A stretch of DNA of 64,000 nucleotides, taken from Brevibacterium atlanticum (GTDB lineage: Bacteria; Actinomycetota; Actinomycetes; Actinomycetales; Brevibacteriaceae). A program made the translations under genes and the position numbers. Where the stretch lies: NCBI RefSeq assembly GCF_011617245.1, contig NZ_CP050152.1:3772503-3836502 (forward strand), read 5' to 3'. Below are positions 18,622-26,715 of this stretch, in pieces; the stretch's first letter is position 1; each line of letters starts with the position of its first letter. Under the pieces are notes generated by a model, which had not been told where the DNA came from, did not search any database, and worked only from the letters and a program-made list of their open reading frames with translations.

Positions 18622-19770
18622 ATGGATCTTGAACTCAACGACATTCAGCAAGAACTCGCCAGCACCCTGAACAAGTACCTGCGCGGCGAGTACGACGCCG
18701 CCAAGCGCGAAGAGATCCTTCGCAGCGACGAAGGCATCTCCCGCGAGAAGTGGCAGGAGTTCGCCGAGATGGGACTGCTCGGGCTCGCCATCCCCGAGTC
18801 CTACGGCGGAGCTGACATGACCTTCAACGAGGTGGCCGTGGTCGCCGAGGCGTTCGGCCGCTCTCTCGTGCTCGAACCGTTCCTCGCCACCGCAGTCCTC
18901 GGCACGAATGCCGTTCTGCTGGCCGGCAGCGAGGAGCAGAAGCAGGCTATCCTGCCCGGTGTGGCAGAAGGCCAGACCTTCCTCGCCCTCGCCGCCTTCG
19001 AACCCGGACAGCGCTACGCGGTCACCACTCCGGCGACCCAGGCCGCTGCCGGGGCAGACGGCGCCTTCACGCTCACCGGCGAGAAGAACAATGTGCTCGG
19101 CGGAGACGTCGCCGACCACTTCGTCGTCACCGCCACGCAGAACGGTGAGCTCGGCCTCTACCTCGTCGCCGCCGACGCCGAAGGTCTGACCCGCGTCGCT
19201 CAGCGCCAGGCCGACGGCCTCGGCAGCGCGAACCTCAAGCTCGAGGGTGTTGTCGCCGAGCGTCTCGAGGCGGCTGATGCCAACGCGGTCCTGTCTGAAG
19301 TCATCGACCTCGGCAATGCTGCGATCATGGCCGAAGCCGTCGGTGTCGCCGAGGCATCCCTGACGATGACCGCCGAGTACCTCAAGACCCGTGAGCAGTT
19401 CGGTGCTCCCATCGGCGCGAACCAGGCCCTGCAGCACCGTGCCGCCGACTTGTACGCGGAGCTCGAGTACGCCCGCAGCATGGCCCTGTACTCGCGTCTG
19501 GCCGTGACCTCCGAGGTCGCCGGAGCCGAGAAGGATCGCCACCGCGACGTCATCGCCGCGAAGATCGTCGTCGACAAGGCCGCCCGCAACATCAGCCAGG
19601 AGTCGATCCAGATGCACGGCGGCATCGGCATGACCATGGAATACCCCATCGGCCACTACGCCAAGCGCCTGACGGTCATGACCCGCACCTTTGACGATGC
19701 GGACTCCCTGACCGCCGAGCTCGCCGAACTCGGCGGACTCATCGAGCCCCAGGCCGCCGACCTCAACTGA
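18622..19770 (+). CDS. Acyl-CoA dehydrogenase, small (non-catalytic) subunit
   Basis: A 382-residue acyl-CoA dehydrogenase-fold protein resembling PimD and the small FadE subunits. The N-terminal helical domain (MDLELNDIQQELASTLNKYL), GLLGLAIPESYGGADM, and the C-terminal ESIQMHGGIGMTMEYPIGHYAKR are present. The helix-G segment reads VIDLGNAAIMAEAVG, without the Glu found in the partner, and the usual C-terminal catalytic Glu is also absent. This suggests an alpha2-beta2 enzyme with active sites only in the other subunit. Start ATG 18622 follows AGAGGAC. The frame open upstream to 18484 overlaps the partner gene. Confidence 0.9.
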   Translation: MDLELNDIQQELASTLNKYLRGEYDAAKREEILRSDEGISREKWQEFAEMGLLGLAIPESYGGADMTFNEVAVVAEAFGRSLVLEPFLATAVLGTNAVLLAGSEEQKQAILPGVAEGQTFLALAAFEPGQRYAVTTPATQAAAGADGAFTLTGEKNNVLGGDVADHFVVTATQNGELGLYLVAADAEGLTRVAQRQADGLGSANLKLEGVVAERLEAADANAVLSEVIDLGNAAIMAEAVGVAEASLTMTAEYLKTREQFGAPIGANQALQHRAADLYAELEYARSMALYSRLAVTSEVAGAEKDRHRDVIAAKIVVDKAARNISQESIQMHGGIGMTMEYPIGHYAKRLTVMTRTFDDADSLTAELAELGGLIEPQAADLN

Positions 19771-19843
19771 GGTCCGGTCCCGGCCGGGTCCGCGCACGGA
19801 CTCCGGCCGGGACCCGCCTCGGAGGGCGGACCCGCCACACGAC

Positions 19844-19886
19844 AAGCGCCGAGGCGGCACGAAGCGATCGTGCCGCCTCGGCGCTT
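19844..19886. terminator. Terminator built from an inverted pair of GCCGAGGCGG motifs
   Basis: A perfect 19-bp stem (19844-19862 with 19868-19886) and a 5-base loop, after the acyl-CoA dehydrogenase operon. Each arm contains one complete GCCGAGGCGG copy (19848-19857 and its complement at 19873-19882), the same arrangement seen at 32158-32198. Confidence 0.85.
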
Positions 19887-19936
19887 CTCTGTGTCGGTCG
19901 GACGCGGTCAGCCGAGCTCAGCGGTCGGCAGTCGGC

Positions 19937-20005
19937 GGGGCGTCTTTGGTCATTCCGGCGTGGTTTCCGCGCCCAGAACGCGGCGGATCGACCAAAGAAT
20001 TACCC
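19937..20005. repeat. Palindromic element, family A copy 1
   Basis: Imperfect arms 19937-19963 and 19979-20005. The right arm contains GGATCGACCAAAGAATTACC. The same design and core are found at 58953-59023 (GGATCGACCGATAAATCGCC). The two copies differ at several positions but keep both arms and spacing, as expected for a dispersed REP- or MITE-like element. Confidence 0.6.
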
Positions 20006-20156
20006 TATTCGCGCGAGAACGGCGACACGTTCCGCGCTGCGCGCCGAGTTGCGCTCGAGTGGTCGCGTACAGCCGTCACAGTCGCGCACAGCCGTCGCCG
20101 CCGCAAGCAGGGCGCAGGCGCGCACCGTCGCCGCCGCGGGCGCAGAAGTGGGATGC

Positions 20157-20804
20157 CTAGGAAACGGGCTGGTCGAAGACGTGGCGGCGGATCCACGAGT
20201 GCATGGTGATCGCGGCGGCCGCGGCGGCATTCATCGACCGCGTCGAACCATACTGGGCGATCGAGAGTACGTCGCGGCTGGCCTGGTGGGCTTCCTCGCT
20301 CAGCCCCGGGCCCTCCTGCCCGAACAGCAGCAGGCAGCGCTTGGGCATGTCGTAGGTCTCCAGCGGCACAGAGTCAGGGAAGTTGTCGATGCCGAGCAGC
20401 GGCACATCGTTCTCGGCGCACCAGCTCAGCAGGTCATCGACGCTGGGGTGGTGGATGACATGCTGATACTTGTCGGTGACCATCGCGCCCCGTCGGTTCC
20501 ACCGGCGCCGCCCGACGATGTGCACGGCTGCGGCATTGAAGGCGTTGGCTGTGCGCACCACCGATCCGATGTTGAGGTCGTGCTGCCAGTTCTCGACGCC
20601 GACGTGGAATTCGTGCCGGGTGGCGTCGAGGTCGGCGACGATCGCATCATGCAGCCAGTATCGGTACTTGTCGACGACGTTGCGCCGGTCCCCGTCCGCC
20701 AGCAGCTCCGGGTCGAAATGCTCTTCCACAGGCCAGGGGCCGGTCCACGGACCGACCCCCACCTGCGGTTCAGCGCTGTCAGACGCCGACGGTTCCTCGC
20801 TCAC
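20157..20804 (-). CDS. SPOUT/TrmH family RNA methyltransferase
   Basis: A 215-residue SAM-dependent 2'-O-ribose RNA methyltransferase of the SpoU/TrmH class. All three SPOUT motifs are visible: NIGSVVRTANAF (motif 1, with the catalytic-type Arg), LLFGQEGPGLS (motif 2) and SIAQYGSTRSMNAAAAAAI (motif 3), which form the trefoil-knot SAM pocket. Whether the substrate is tRNA or rRNA cannot be told. Its start overlaps the stop of the upstream permease gene by 4 bp, so it is co-transcribed with an ABC transporter without an obvious functional reason. Confidence 0.93.
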   Translation of the reverse strand: MSEEPSASDSAEPQVGVGPWTGPWPVEEHFDPELLADGDRRNVVDKYRYWLHDAIVADLDATRHEFHVGVENWQHDLNIGSVVRTANAFNAAAVHIVGRRRWNRRGAMVTDKYQHVIHHPSVDDLLSWCAENDVPLLGIDNFPDSVPLETYDMPKRCLLLFGQEGPGLSEEAHQASRDVLSIAQYGSTRSMNAAAAAAITMHSWIRRHVFDQPVS

Positions 20805-22438
20805 TTCTCGTCGCCGGACTCATCCGCCGACTTCGCATCCTTCTCATCGTCGTCTGAGGACTTCTTCACGCCGGACTTCTTCGTGGCCTTCGGCGCGGAC
20901 GACTTCTTCGCCGAGGCGGCCGACGAGTCCCGGTCGACGTCCGAGTCGGCGTCCACGTCCGAATCCGAGGCGTCCGACGTCTCGTCATCATCCAAAGCGT
21001 CATCCTTCGCCGAGGCACCCGACTCCTTCTTCGACGACGTACCGGCGCCGACCTTCTGAGCCCGCTTGCTCATCTTCACGGTCTTGCCTGCGCGTCCGCC
21101 TCCGGCCAGGACCGAGCGCACGTACGCGCTCGAGGCCAGGGTGTGGAGGATGAACGCGAGCACGAGCGCAATGCCGGCGGAAACGAGGCCCTCCCACCAC
21201 TGCGCCTGGCCGGCGAAGAAGCGACCGGCGGTGCCCAGCGGCGAGGTGAACGGCGTCCAGGACAGGATCTTCGCGGTCAGGCCGGAGGCTCCGACGAAGA
21301 CCGGGGCGAAGAATCCGGCCACGGTGATGATGCCGATGATCGTGAGGAACGTCGTGCGTGCCTTCGGACCGACCACGGTCGACGCCCACACCAGCAGCGC
21401 GAAGACCGACCATGCGGTCAGCAGCAGGGTCAGCGCGAACCATCCGAGGCCCGGCAGCATCGAGAACGCCAGGGAGGTCTTGCCCGACAGGGACAGTCCG
21501 AGTTCGGTGACGACCGCGGCCGCGACCATCAGGACGGTGACCAGGGTCAGGGTTCCCGTGATCCGACCCGAGGCCGAGGCGCGCGGTGGGATGGTGGCCG
21601 CGATGATCTCGGTGATCCGGTTGCGCTTCTCCAGGCGCAGGTTCTGATAGAGCCCCGCTCCGAGGGTGCCGACGACGAGGAGGGCGAAGGCGACCATGCC
21701 CCACAGCAGCGGCGTGGCCACGTCCGCCTCGACGGCGGGGGTCTTGAGCAGCGTCGCCTCGGTCTTCGGGGCGAGCTTCTCCAGCAGGGCCTCCGGCTGC
21801 TTGTCGAGAGCGATGATCGTCGGCTGGCCCTGACCGCTGGGGTCCTGGATGAAGGCGGCGTCGACCTTGCCCTGGCGCACGAGCTTCTCGGCCGCGCTCG
21901 CGTCCTTCGCATCGGTGATCTTCACGCCCAGCTGCTGTTCGTACATCTGGGCCTGGTCGCCCACGCCGACCATCGCCATGCTCGGTGTGCCCGAGTCCTT
22001 CTGCGCGTCGGCCACGATGCCGGTGATGATCGCGGCGAGCACGCCCAGGATGATCACGCCGGCCGTGACGAGGAAGTACGGGCTGCGCATCGCCGTAGTG
22101 CTCTCACGGTTCGACACCAGCCAGGAGGCCTGACGGCTGCCGACGTCGACGAATTCGGAGACCAGTCCGGTCTCGGGCAGTTCGTCCGGATCCGGGGTGT
22201 CCTCGGCGAGTTCGAAGGGAACGTCGTCGAGTCCAGCGGTCGCCTCATCGTCGGCGGATTCCACGGATTCCTCCGCGTCCACCTCGGCGGAATCGTCCTC
22301 GGTCACCGCGTCGTCCTCGGTCACCTCGATGTCGTCATCGATGGGGACGCCGAGGTCGTCGATGCCTTCACCGGCAGTGCCCTTGGACACGAGCGGTTCG
22401 TTGGGCTCGTCGTTCGCACCTTTGTCCTTGCGCGCCAT
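20801..22438 (-). CDS. ABC-2 type permease (NatB-like) with acidic tail
   Basis: A 545-residue membrane protein. It has a long acidic N-terminal region (about 1-100), a membrane helix (SPYFLVTAGVIILGVLAAIITGIVA), a large extracytoplasmic domain (about 140-230, SMAMVGVGDQAQMYEQQLG), then about five helices (LLWGMVAFALLVVGTL onward) in the pattern of NatB/ABC-2 exporters. The LYQNLRLEKRNRITEIIAATIPPRA loop is the conserved cytoplasmic segment. The C-terminal about 95 residues are a charged low-complexity tail rich in Ser, Asp and Lys. It pairs with the degenerate ATPase upstream (TAATG overlap). Confidence 0.88.
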   Translation of the reverse strand: MARKDKGANDEPNEPLVSKGTAGEGIDDLGVPIDDDIEVTEDDAVTEDDSAEVDAEESVESADDEATAGLDDVPFELAEDTPDPDELPETGLVSEFVDVGSRQASWLVSNRESTTAMRSPYFLVTAGVIILGVLAAIITGIVADAQKDSGTPSMAMVGVGDQAQMYEQQLGVKITDAKDASAAEKLVRQGKVDAAFIQDPSGQGQPTIIALDKQPEALLEKLAPKTEATLLKTPAVEADVATPLLWGMVAFALLVVGTLGAGLYQNLRLEKRNRITEIIAATIPPRASASGRITGTLTLVTVLMVAAAVVTELGLSLSGKTSLAFSMLPGLGWFALTLLLTAWSVFALLVWASTVVGPKARTTFLTIIGIITVAGFFAPVFVGASGLTAKILSWTPFTSPLGTAGRFFAGQAQWWEGLVSAGIALVLAFILHTLASSAYVRSVLAGGGRAGKTVKMSKRAQKVGAGTSSKKESGASAKDDALDDDETSDASDSDVDADSDVDRDSSAASAKKSSAPKATKKSGVKKSSDDDEKDAKSADESGDEK

Positions 22439-23319
22439 TACAGAGCCTCCTTGTACTGCTCGGCCAGTGTCGGGCGGACACTTTCGAAGTTCTTCACGCC
22501 ATCGAGCGCCGCCACGGCGGCGGCTGCGGTCTTCGCATCAGCGGCGTGGAAGCTGATGATGTTGTCGTCGCGGTTCGCGATCTCCGCCGCGCTGATGCCT
22601 GATCGGGATTCGAGAGCGGAGCGGGCCGCCTCGGCGTCCTTCGTCTCGACGCGGTAGTGCGGGTCGCCGAGAAGCTTGTCGACGCTGCCGGAGGCGGTGA
22701 CCTTGCCCTGGCTGAGCACGATGACGTCGTCGGCGAAGGTCTGCGCGGCCTCCCAGTCGTCGGTGGCGAGGATGACGGGCACGCCCGAGGAGGCGTGTGC
22801 CCGCAGCAGCTTCATGACCAGGCGCAGCGAGGTCGCGTCGAGGCCTGCGAAGGCATCGTCGATGACGACGACGTCGGGGTCGGCGGCCAGCGTGGCGGCG
22901 ATGTCGACGCGCGCGATCTCAGCGCCCGACAGGTTCTTCAGGGGAGCGTAGCCGCGGTCGGCCAGGTCGAGGTGCGACAGCAGGGTCAGGGCGTTGCGCT
23001 CGGCGGCACCCAGGGTGATCCCGTGCAGGCGCGCGAGGTAGACGATCTGGTCGATGACGCGCATGTTCGGGTAACCGCCGCGCTCTGCGGGCAGATAGCC
23101 GAAGTTCTGCCGGTCGCCGAAGTCGAGCTCGAAGTCTTCGAGTTGGACACTGCCCTCATCGGCGGAGATCAGTCCCATGATGACGCGCACCAGCTCGGTC
23201 CGCCCCGCCGAACGGGTCCCCACAATCGCGGTGATCCGGCCCGCCTCGGCGGTGAAACTCACCTCGTCCAGATATGTCCGCTTTCCCTTGCGCAGGGAAA
23301 TCTCTTTCAGTGTGAGCAC
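22438..23319 (-). CDS. ABC transporter ATP-binding protein with degenerate catalytic motifs
   Basis: A 293-residue protein with the overall fold and order of an ABC ATPase, but every catalytic motif is altered. Walker A reads GTRSAGRT (34-41), with Arg40 where the essential Lys belongs. The signature is LSGAE (130-134). Walker B is VVVIDDAF (150-157), with Asp155 in place of the catalytic Glu. The switch region is TDDWE (186-190), lacking His. It may bind nucleotide weakly or act structurally. It starts at GTG 23319 after AAGGATG. It is translationally coupled to its permease. Confidence 0.88.
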   Translation of the reverse strand: MLTLKEISLRKGKRTYLDEVSFTAEAGRITAIVGTRSAGRTELVRVIMGLISADEGSVQLEDFELDFGDRQNFGYLPAERGGYPNMRVIDQIVYLARLHGITLGAAERNALTLLSHLDLADRGYAPLKNLSGAEIARVDIAATLAADPDVVVIDDAFAGLDATSLRLVMKLLRAHASSGVPVILATDDWEAAQTFADDVIVLSQGKVTASGSVDKLLGDPHYRVETKDAEAARSALESRSGISAAEIANRDDNIISFHAADAKTAAAAVAALDGVKNFESVRPTLAEQYKEAL

Positions 23320-23501
23320 GCGTCATCCTTACTTATACATCAGGCAAATACTAAGGGAGTGTCTCATCTATCGTGTTGAAATGAGAGACGTCTTTCAAAC
23401 CAGACCAATGATTTCGACCGAATTGCCAGTCGAGTCCCAGGTCGTGATCGGTGGGTCGGCCGTGCCGCAGGAACGGAGGTCATTCCTCGCCGAGGTGGCT
23501 C

Positions 23502-24068
23502 TCAGTCGAGGCCGAGATCCTTCGTCGTCAGCGCGGTCAGGTACGGGATTCCCGTGGCCTCGACCCGTTCCTTGGCACCGGTGTCCCGGTCCATGACCAC
23601 GGCGACCGCGACCACCTCGGCGCCGGCTTCCTTGAGCGCGTCGACCGCAGTGAGCACGGATCCGCCCGTCGTCGAGGTGTCCTCGACGGCGACGACGCGC
23701 TTGCCGGCGACGTCGGGGCCTTCGACCCGGCGGGACATGCCGTGCTTCTTCGCCTCCTTGCGGACGACGAAGGAGTCGAGCGGGGTGCCGCGCACCACCG
23801 AGCGGTGCATGACTGCCGTGCCGACCGGATCGGCACCCATCGTCAGGCCGCCGACGGCGTCGATCTTCTCCAACAGACCCTCGGCCTCGAGCAGGTCGAG
23901 GACCACGTCGCCGACGAGCGGCGAGGAGCGGTGGTCGAGGGTGATCCGGCGCAGGTCGAGGTAGTAGTCGGCCTCCTTGCCGGAGGAGAGGGTCACTCTG
24001 CCGCGCACCACGGCAAGTTCGTCGATGAGGTCGAGCAGTTGTCGGCGTGTGTCTGCGCTGTCGGTCAT
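23502..24068 (-). CDS. pyrE: Orotate phosphoribosyltransferase
   Basis: A 188-residue enzyme of pyrimidine synthesis converting orotate and PRPP to orotidine 5'-phosphate. The PRPP-binding motif VVAVEDTSTTGGS (about 126-137) with E129-D130, the flexible-loop basic residues RKEAKKHG (about 103-110), and LSSGKEADYYLDLRR near the N-terminus are typical. Length matches actinobacterial PyrE. GGAG precedes ATG 24068. It is transcribed alone, with no other pyrimidine gene in view. Confidence 0.95.
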   Translation of the reverse strand: MTDSADTRRQLLDLIDELAVVRGRVTLSSGKEADYYLDLRRITLDHRSSPLVGDVVLDLLEAEGLLEKIDAVGGLTMGADPVGTAVMHRSVVRGTPLDSFVVRKEAKKHGMSRRVEGPDVAGKRVVAVEDTSTTGGSVLTAVDALKEAGAEVVAVAVVMDRDTGAKERVEATGIPYLTALTTKDLGLD

Positions 24069-24449
24069 GGTCTCCAGTCTAATGCGCGGGTATCGGTCGA
24101 CCGTTCAGCGCCATCTCAGGGGCCGGGAATTGACGTTGCCGGGGTGAGGTGGCGGGCACGCGCACTGACGACTGCACCCGCTGCGGGTACGCGCTCGGGC
24201 CTTCCCGACAGCGCATCGTGCCCACATGATCAGGTCGTGACGGACAGCACAGCCGAACCGCGTGAGGTTCCGCCCCAAGGTGCGTCTGTACCGATGTCAT
24301 AAAGAATCAACACAGGTTGGTTCTTTATGCGCCCATAAGCGGTACAGTGTCACCAGCGCTGTGAGTACCGTGTGAACAGCACGGCTGTCACAACACCCCA
24401 GTACCGCGCTTCCCAGCCGGTCAAGAGTCTCAGAAGGGACGTGAGCAAC
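24069..24449. other. Gene-free region upstream of the GlsB-like gene
   Basis: About 380 bases between pyrE and the GlsB-like gene. It holds the stress-promoter element 24262-24299, a hairpin directly after it (24298-24311 with 24316-24329; 14-base arms with one G-T pair and a 4-base loop) and a leader of about 150 bases. The first 190 bases show nothing recognisable. Confidence 0.5.
24262..24299 (+). promoter_or_regulatory. Stress promoter element, copy 1 (before GlsB-like gene)
   Basis: GTGAGG (24262-24267), 15 bases, then CGTCTGTACCGATGTCA (24283-24299). The identical spacing and boxes occur at 26716-26753 before the asp23 operon. CGTC is a frequent -10 core for ECF sigma factors, and an ECF-type sigma gene lies between the two sites. 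The transcript would begin near 24297, leaving a structured leader of about 150 bases. Confidence 0.65.
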
Positions 24450-24722
24450 ATGGGTTTCATCGCATATCTCATCCTCGGCCTCATCGCAGGTGCCATCGCC
24501 AAGGCCATCCTGCCCGGTAAGCAGGGCGGCGGCTTCATCGCCACGCTCATCCTCGGCGTCATCGGCGCCATAGTCGGCGGCTGGCTCGGCGGCCTGATCT
24601 TCGGCGTCGAGATGGACAAGTTCTTCTCGCTGTCATCGTGGCTCTGCGCCATCGGCGGTTCGCTGATCGTGCTCATCATCTGGGGCCTCATCACCGGACG
24701 CTCGAAGTCCAAGAGCGCCTGA
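24450..24722 (+). CDS. GlsB/YeaQ/YmgE family stress-response membrane protein
   Basis: A 90-residue protein with about three hydrophobic segments and glycine-rich turns (MGFIAYLILGLIAGAIAKAI, then GGGFIATLILGVIGAIVGGW and a C-terminal helix), ending in a basic tail. This is the pattern of the transglycosylase-associated GlsB/YeaQ/YmgE family, small membrane proteins induced by general or envelope stress; the biochemical role is not established. ATG 24450 follows AGAAGGGAC; a longer frame from 24372 is unsupported. It shares a promoter-like element with the asp23 operon 2.4 kb away, which ties it to the same sigma factor. Confidence 0.88.
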   Translation: MGFIAYLILGLIAGAIAKAILPGKQGGGFIATLILGVIGAIVGGWLGGLIFGVEMDKFFSLSSWLCAIGGSLIVLIIWGLITGRSKSKSA

Positions 24723-24748
24723 GACCTGACACCCTCACACAAAGCAGG

Positions 24749-24785
24749 TCGAGCCCGGTTCACACGAACCGGGCTCGATTTGTCT
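24749..24785 (+). terminator. Rho-independent terminator after the GlsB-like gene
   Basis: A perfect 13-bp stem (24749-24761 with 24766-24778), ACAC loop, followed by TTTGTCT. The loop end, right arm and tail are repeated exactly at 25112-25135. Confidence 0.85.
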
Positions 24786-25135
24786 AGAGCGATTGCTGAA
24801 GACTGTGAACCCACGCCAGGCATAAGCCGCCCCTGGAGCCCCTTGAGTTCTCCTCCGTTCGCCGCAGTGAGCCACACCGCTACACGCACACAGCCGCACT
24901 TCGGCGCCGACATGGCCACAGCAGCATCGTTGCCGCTGCACGATCCGACGAACCGGCACACCTTTCTCTGAAACGCTCACCGAAGAACGTGATGAAATCA
25001 GAGAAGACCGTGCCACAACAATCTTCGCGGCCAGACCGACCCGAGAAACGCAGAAAAACTCCGATGTCGGACCGGAGGCCGGAACTTCGGGGCAGCGACG
25101 CCGGGCCAAGGACACGAACCGGGCTCGATTTGTCT
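24762..25135. repeat. 350-bp segment bounded by 24-bp direct repeats
   Basis: Bases 24762-24785 and 25112-25135 are identical over 24 positions, exactly 350 bases apart. The first copy belongs to an intact terminator hairpin, while the second has only the right half of that hairpin, so the segment looks like an insertion or duplication into an ancestral terminator. The 326 bases between hold no convincing gene but contain the family B palindrome (24951-25015). Confidence 0.7.
24951..25015 (+). repeat. Palindromic element, family B copy 1
   Basis: About 65 bases with arms around GGCACACCTTTCTCTGA and TCAGAGAAGACCGTGCC. The centre reads AAACGCTCACCGAAGAACG. The minus strand of 45088-45157 carries the same arms and the same central sequence. 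The arms of this copy have diverged slightly (imperfect pairing), while those of the second copy are perfect. Confidence 0.7.
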
Positions 25136-25155
25136 GTGCAGACTGGCCGGGATCC

Positions 25156-25512
25156 TCAGAAGCCGCGGCCGACGATGCGCAGATCGATGTCGATGTCGCC
25201 GACCGGGTCGAATACCCCGCCCTGCAGGTCTTCCGCGATGACCTCGAAGAGATCGTCGACGATCCCGGACACGGACCGACTGGCGTCCAGGTACGCATCG
25301 ACACGCACGTGCACGCCTTCGCGGGTGGTCCGCACGTCGACTGACGGCGGTTCGCCGCCTTCCCTGCGCATCACCCGCGCCGCGGCCGTGGCCACGAGGT
25401 CGCGCAGACCCGGCGCCAGTCCCGTGACTCCGGGGACGGCGAGGACCGCAGGTGTCACCCGCATGGAGGCGGCCGCCTCGTCGAAGGCTTCCGGTGCTTT
25501 CGGCTCAGTCAT
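25156..25512 (-). CDS. Small Asp23-like/uncharacterised protein of the stress cluster
   Basis: A 118-residue soluble protein. The stretch MRVTPAVLAVPGVTGLAPGL and the strand pattern SVDVRTTREGVHVRVDAYLD with a C-terminal DIDIDLRIVGRGF resemble a shortened Asp23/Gls24-type domain, though weakly. The start ATG 25512 overlaps the upstream gene by eight bases, so it is the last of three minus-strand genes (sigma, Asp23-like, this one). A function in envelope stress is inferred only from neighbours. Confidence 0.7.
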   Translation of the reverse strand: MTEPKAPEAFDEAAASMRVTPAVLAVPGVTGLAPGLRDLVATAAARVMRREGGEPPSVDVRTTREGVHVRVDAYLDASRSVSGIVDDLFEVIAEDLQGGVFDPVGDIDIDLRIVGRGF

Positions 25513-26020
25513 CGTCGGCCTCCTCGGTGGCGGCGCCCGCAGCACCCTCGGTGCCCTCAGCTCCGCCGGGGACGAACACGTCCTCGGCGGTGATGTCGAT
25601 GCTCGTCGCGGGGATACCGAGCTCCGCGATCAGCGTCTCGGAGACGCGACGGCGAACCGTCTCAGCGGCGGGGGCGAAGGCGATCCCGGCCCGCATGGCC
25701 ACGGTCAGCTCCACCTCGACGGCGCTTCCGTCCGGGTCGCCCACGGGTTTCGGGTTCACGCTGCGGGCGCGGATTCCGTCGACGGAATCGACGGCATCGC
25801 GGATGATGCCGCGCACCGTTGCGGTCGCGATCCGGAAGGGGTTCCCACGTTCGGTGGTCAGTCGGGTCGACGGGGCCAACGAGGCATCCTCGCGCACGAT
25901 CCGCAGGATGCGCTCGCGCAGTCCGGCCGACTCTGCCGGGTCGGGCTCGAAGGAGCCCATATACTCCTCGATGACTGCGCGCAGATGAGCGTCGGTCTCT
26001 CTGGACGGTTCGTCGCTCAT
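25505..26020 (-). CDS. Asp23/Gls24-like protein with N-terminal extension
   Basis: A 171-residue protein. The first about 55 residues (MSDEPSRETDAHLRAVIEEY onward) are helical and acidic. The rest has the Asp23 strand-helix pattern: FRIATATVRGIIRDAVDSVDGIRARSVN, then GSAVEVELTVAMRAGIAF, then VRRRVSETLIAELGIPATSIDITAED, and an acidic tail. ATG 26020 overlaps the sigma-factor stop (ATGA) and has GGAAGG at a normal distance. Encoded directly after a sigma factor, it might act as its partner or regulator; this is speculative, and there is no membrane segment as in typical anti-sigma factors. Confidence 0.75.
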   Translation of the reverse strand: MSDEPSRETDAHLRAVIEEYMGSFEPDPAESAGLRERILRIVREDASLAPSTRLTTERGNPFRIATATVRGIIRDAVDSVDGIRARSVNPKPVGDPDGSAVEVELTVAMRAGIAFAPAAETVRRRVSETLIAELGIPATSIDITAEDVFVPGGAEGTEGAAGAATEEADDD

Positions 26021-26580
26021 ACCCATCCTTCCATCCCCTCGGCAATAGCGATCCTGGCGCGATGGATGCGCCCGCGCACACTGCCTTCGCTGACTCCCAA
26101 GGTCGCAGCGACCTCGGCGTAGCTCAGTCCCTCCATCTGATGGAGCACCCACGTTACACGCTGCTCCGAGGAGAGTGTCTGGAGAACCTGGGTGAAGTGC
26201 TCGAGTGCGGTGCGCGCTTCGACCGACCGCTCGACCGAGGCGGTCCCGTCGGAGTGGTGTCCGAGGTCCTCGGGATCCGAGGCATCTGACGGGCGGGACA
26301 TGCGACGACGCAGCACATCGGTGCATCGGTTCGACGCCATGCGGTAGATCCACGTGCCGAACGCGGCGGGTTCGGCCAAGGCGTCGAGTGACTTCCACGC
26401 CTGGACAAGGGTGTCCTGGACGACGTCCTCGGCATCCTGCCGATCGCCGAGCGTACGCCACGCGAAGCGCAGCAGCTTCCGCTCGTATTCGTCGACGAGC
26501 GATTCGAACGCCGCGATGTCGCCCTCACGGGCGCGCACCACCAAGGTGACGATGTCCAAGCGATCATCTCCCCTTGTCAT
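26017..26580 (-). CDS. ECF-type RNA polymerase sigma factor
   Basis: A 187-residue group IV sigma factor. Region 2 is clear (FESLVDEYERKLLRFAWRTL, then DAEDVVQDTLVQAWKSLD and TWIYRMASNRCTDVLRRR, about residues 24-95). Region 4 follows (LSSEQRVTWVLHQMEGLSYA then EVAATLGVSEGSVRGRIHRA, about 130-180). No C-terminal extension is present. ATG 26580 has no obvious Shine-Dalgarno. It is divergent from the asp23 operon and is followed by two Asp23-like genes. The pair of shared promoter-like elements at 24262 and 26716 suggests it drives the plus-strand stress genes on both sides. Confidence 0.92.
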   Translation of the reverse strand: MTRGDDRLDIVTLVVRAREGDIAAFESLVDEYERKLLRFAWRTLGDRQDAEDVVQDTLVQAWKSLDALAEPAAFGTWIYRMASNRCTDVLRRRMSRPSDASDPEDLGHHSDGTASVERSVEARTALEHFTQVLQTLSSEQRVTWVLHQMEGLSYAEVAATLGVSEGSVRGRIHRARIAIAEGMEGWV

Positions 26581-26715
26581 AGGGCCATCGTATGCCACAG
26601 ATCCGGGTGGCGGGAGGCAGCCGGACGAATTCCCTCGCATGGTCCGCGAGAGGGTGCTGGCAGACACCCGCCGACCCGACCTCGAAGATTTTCTCGAAGA
26701 ATCTGCGAAACGTGC

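Larger units (their letters stand above)
19771..20156. other. Gene-free convergent region with terminator and palindromic repeat
   Basis: About 390 bases between the acyl-CoA dehydrogenase pair and the SPOUT methyltransferase. It contains the terminator at 19844-19886 and a dispersed palindrome at 19937-20005; the remainder (20006-20156) is GC-rich with no supported gene. Confidence 0.6.

Noticed and set aside
18556..19860. Open frame of 434 codons opposite the small acyl-CoA dehydrogenase subunit
   Set aside because: Composition (Gly/Asp/Val-rich, no motif) is typical of an antisense shadow of a real high-GC gene.
24780..24971. Small frames inside the 350-bp inserted segment
   Set aside because: None has a ribosome-binding site, plausible start or recognisable composition, and they cross the palindrome.
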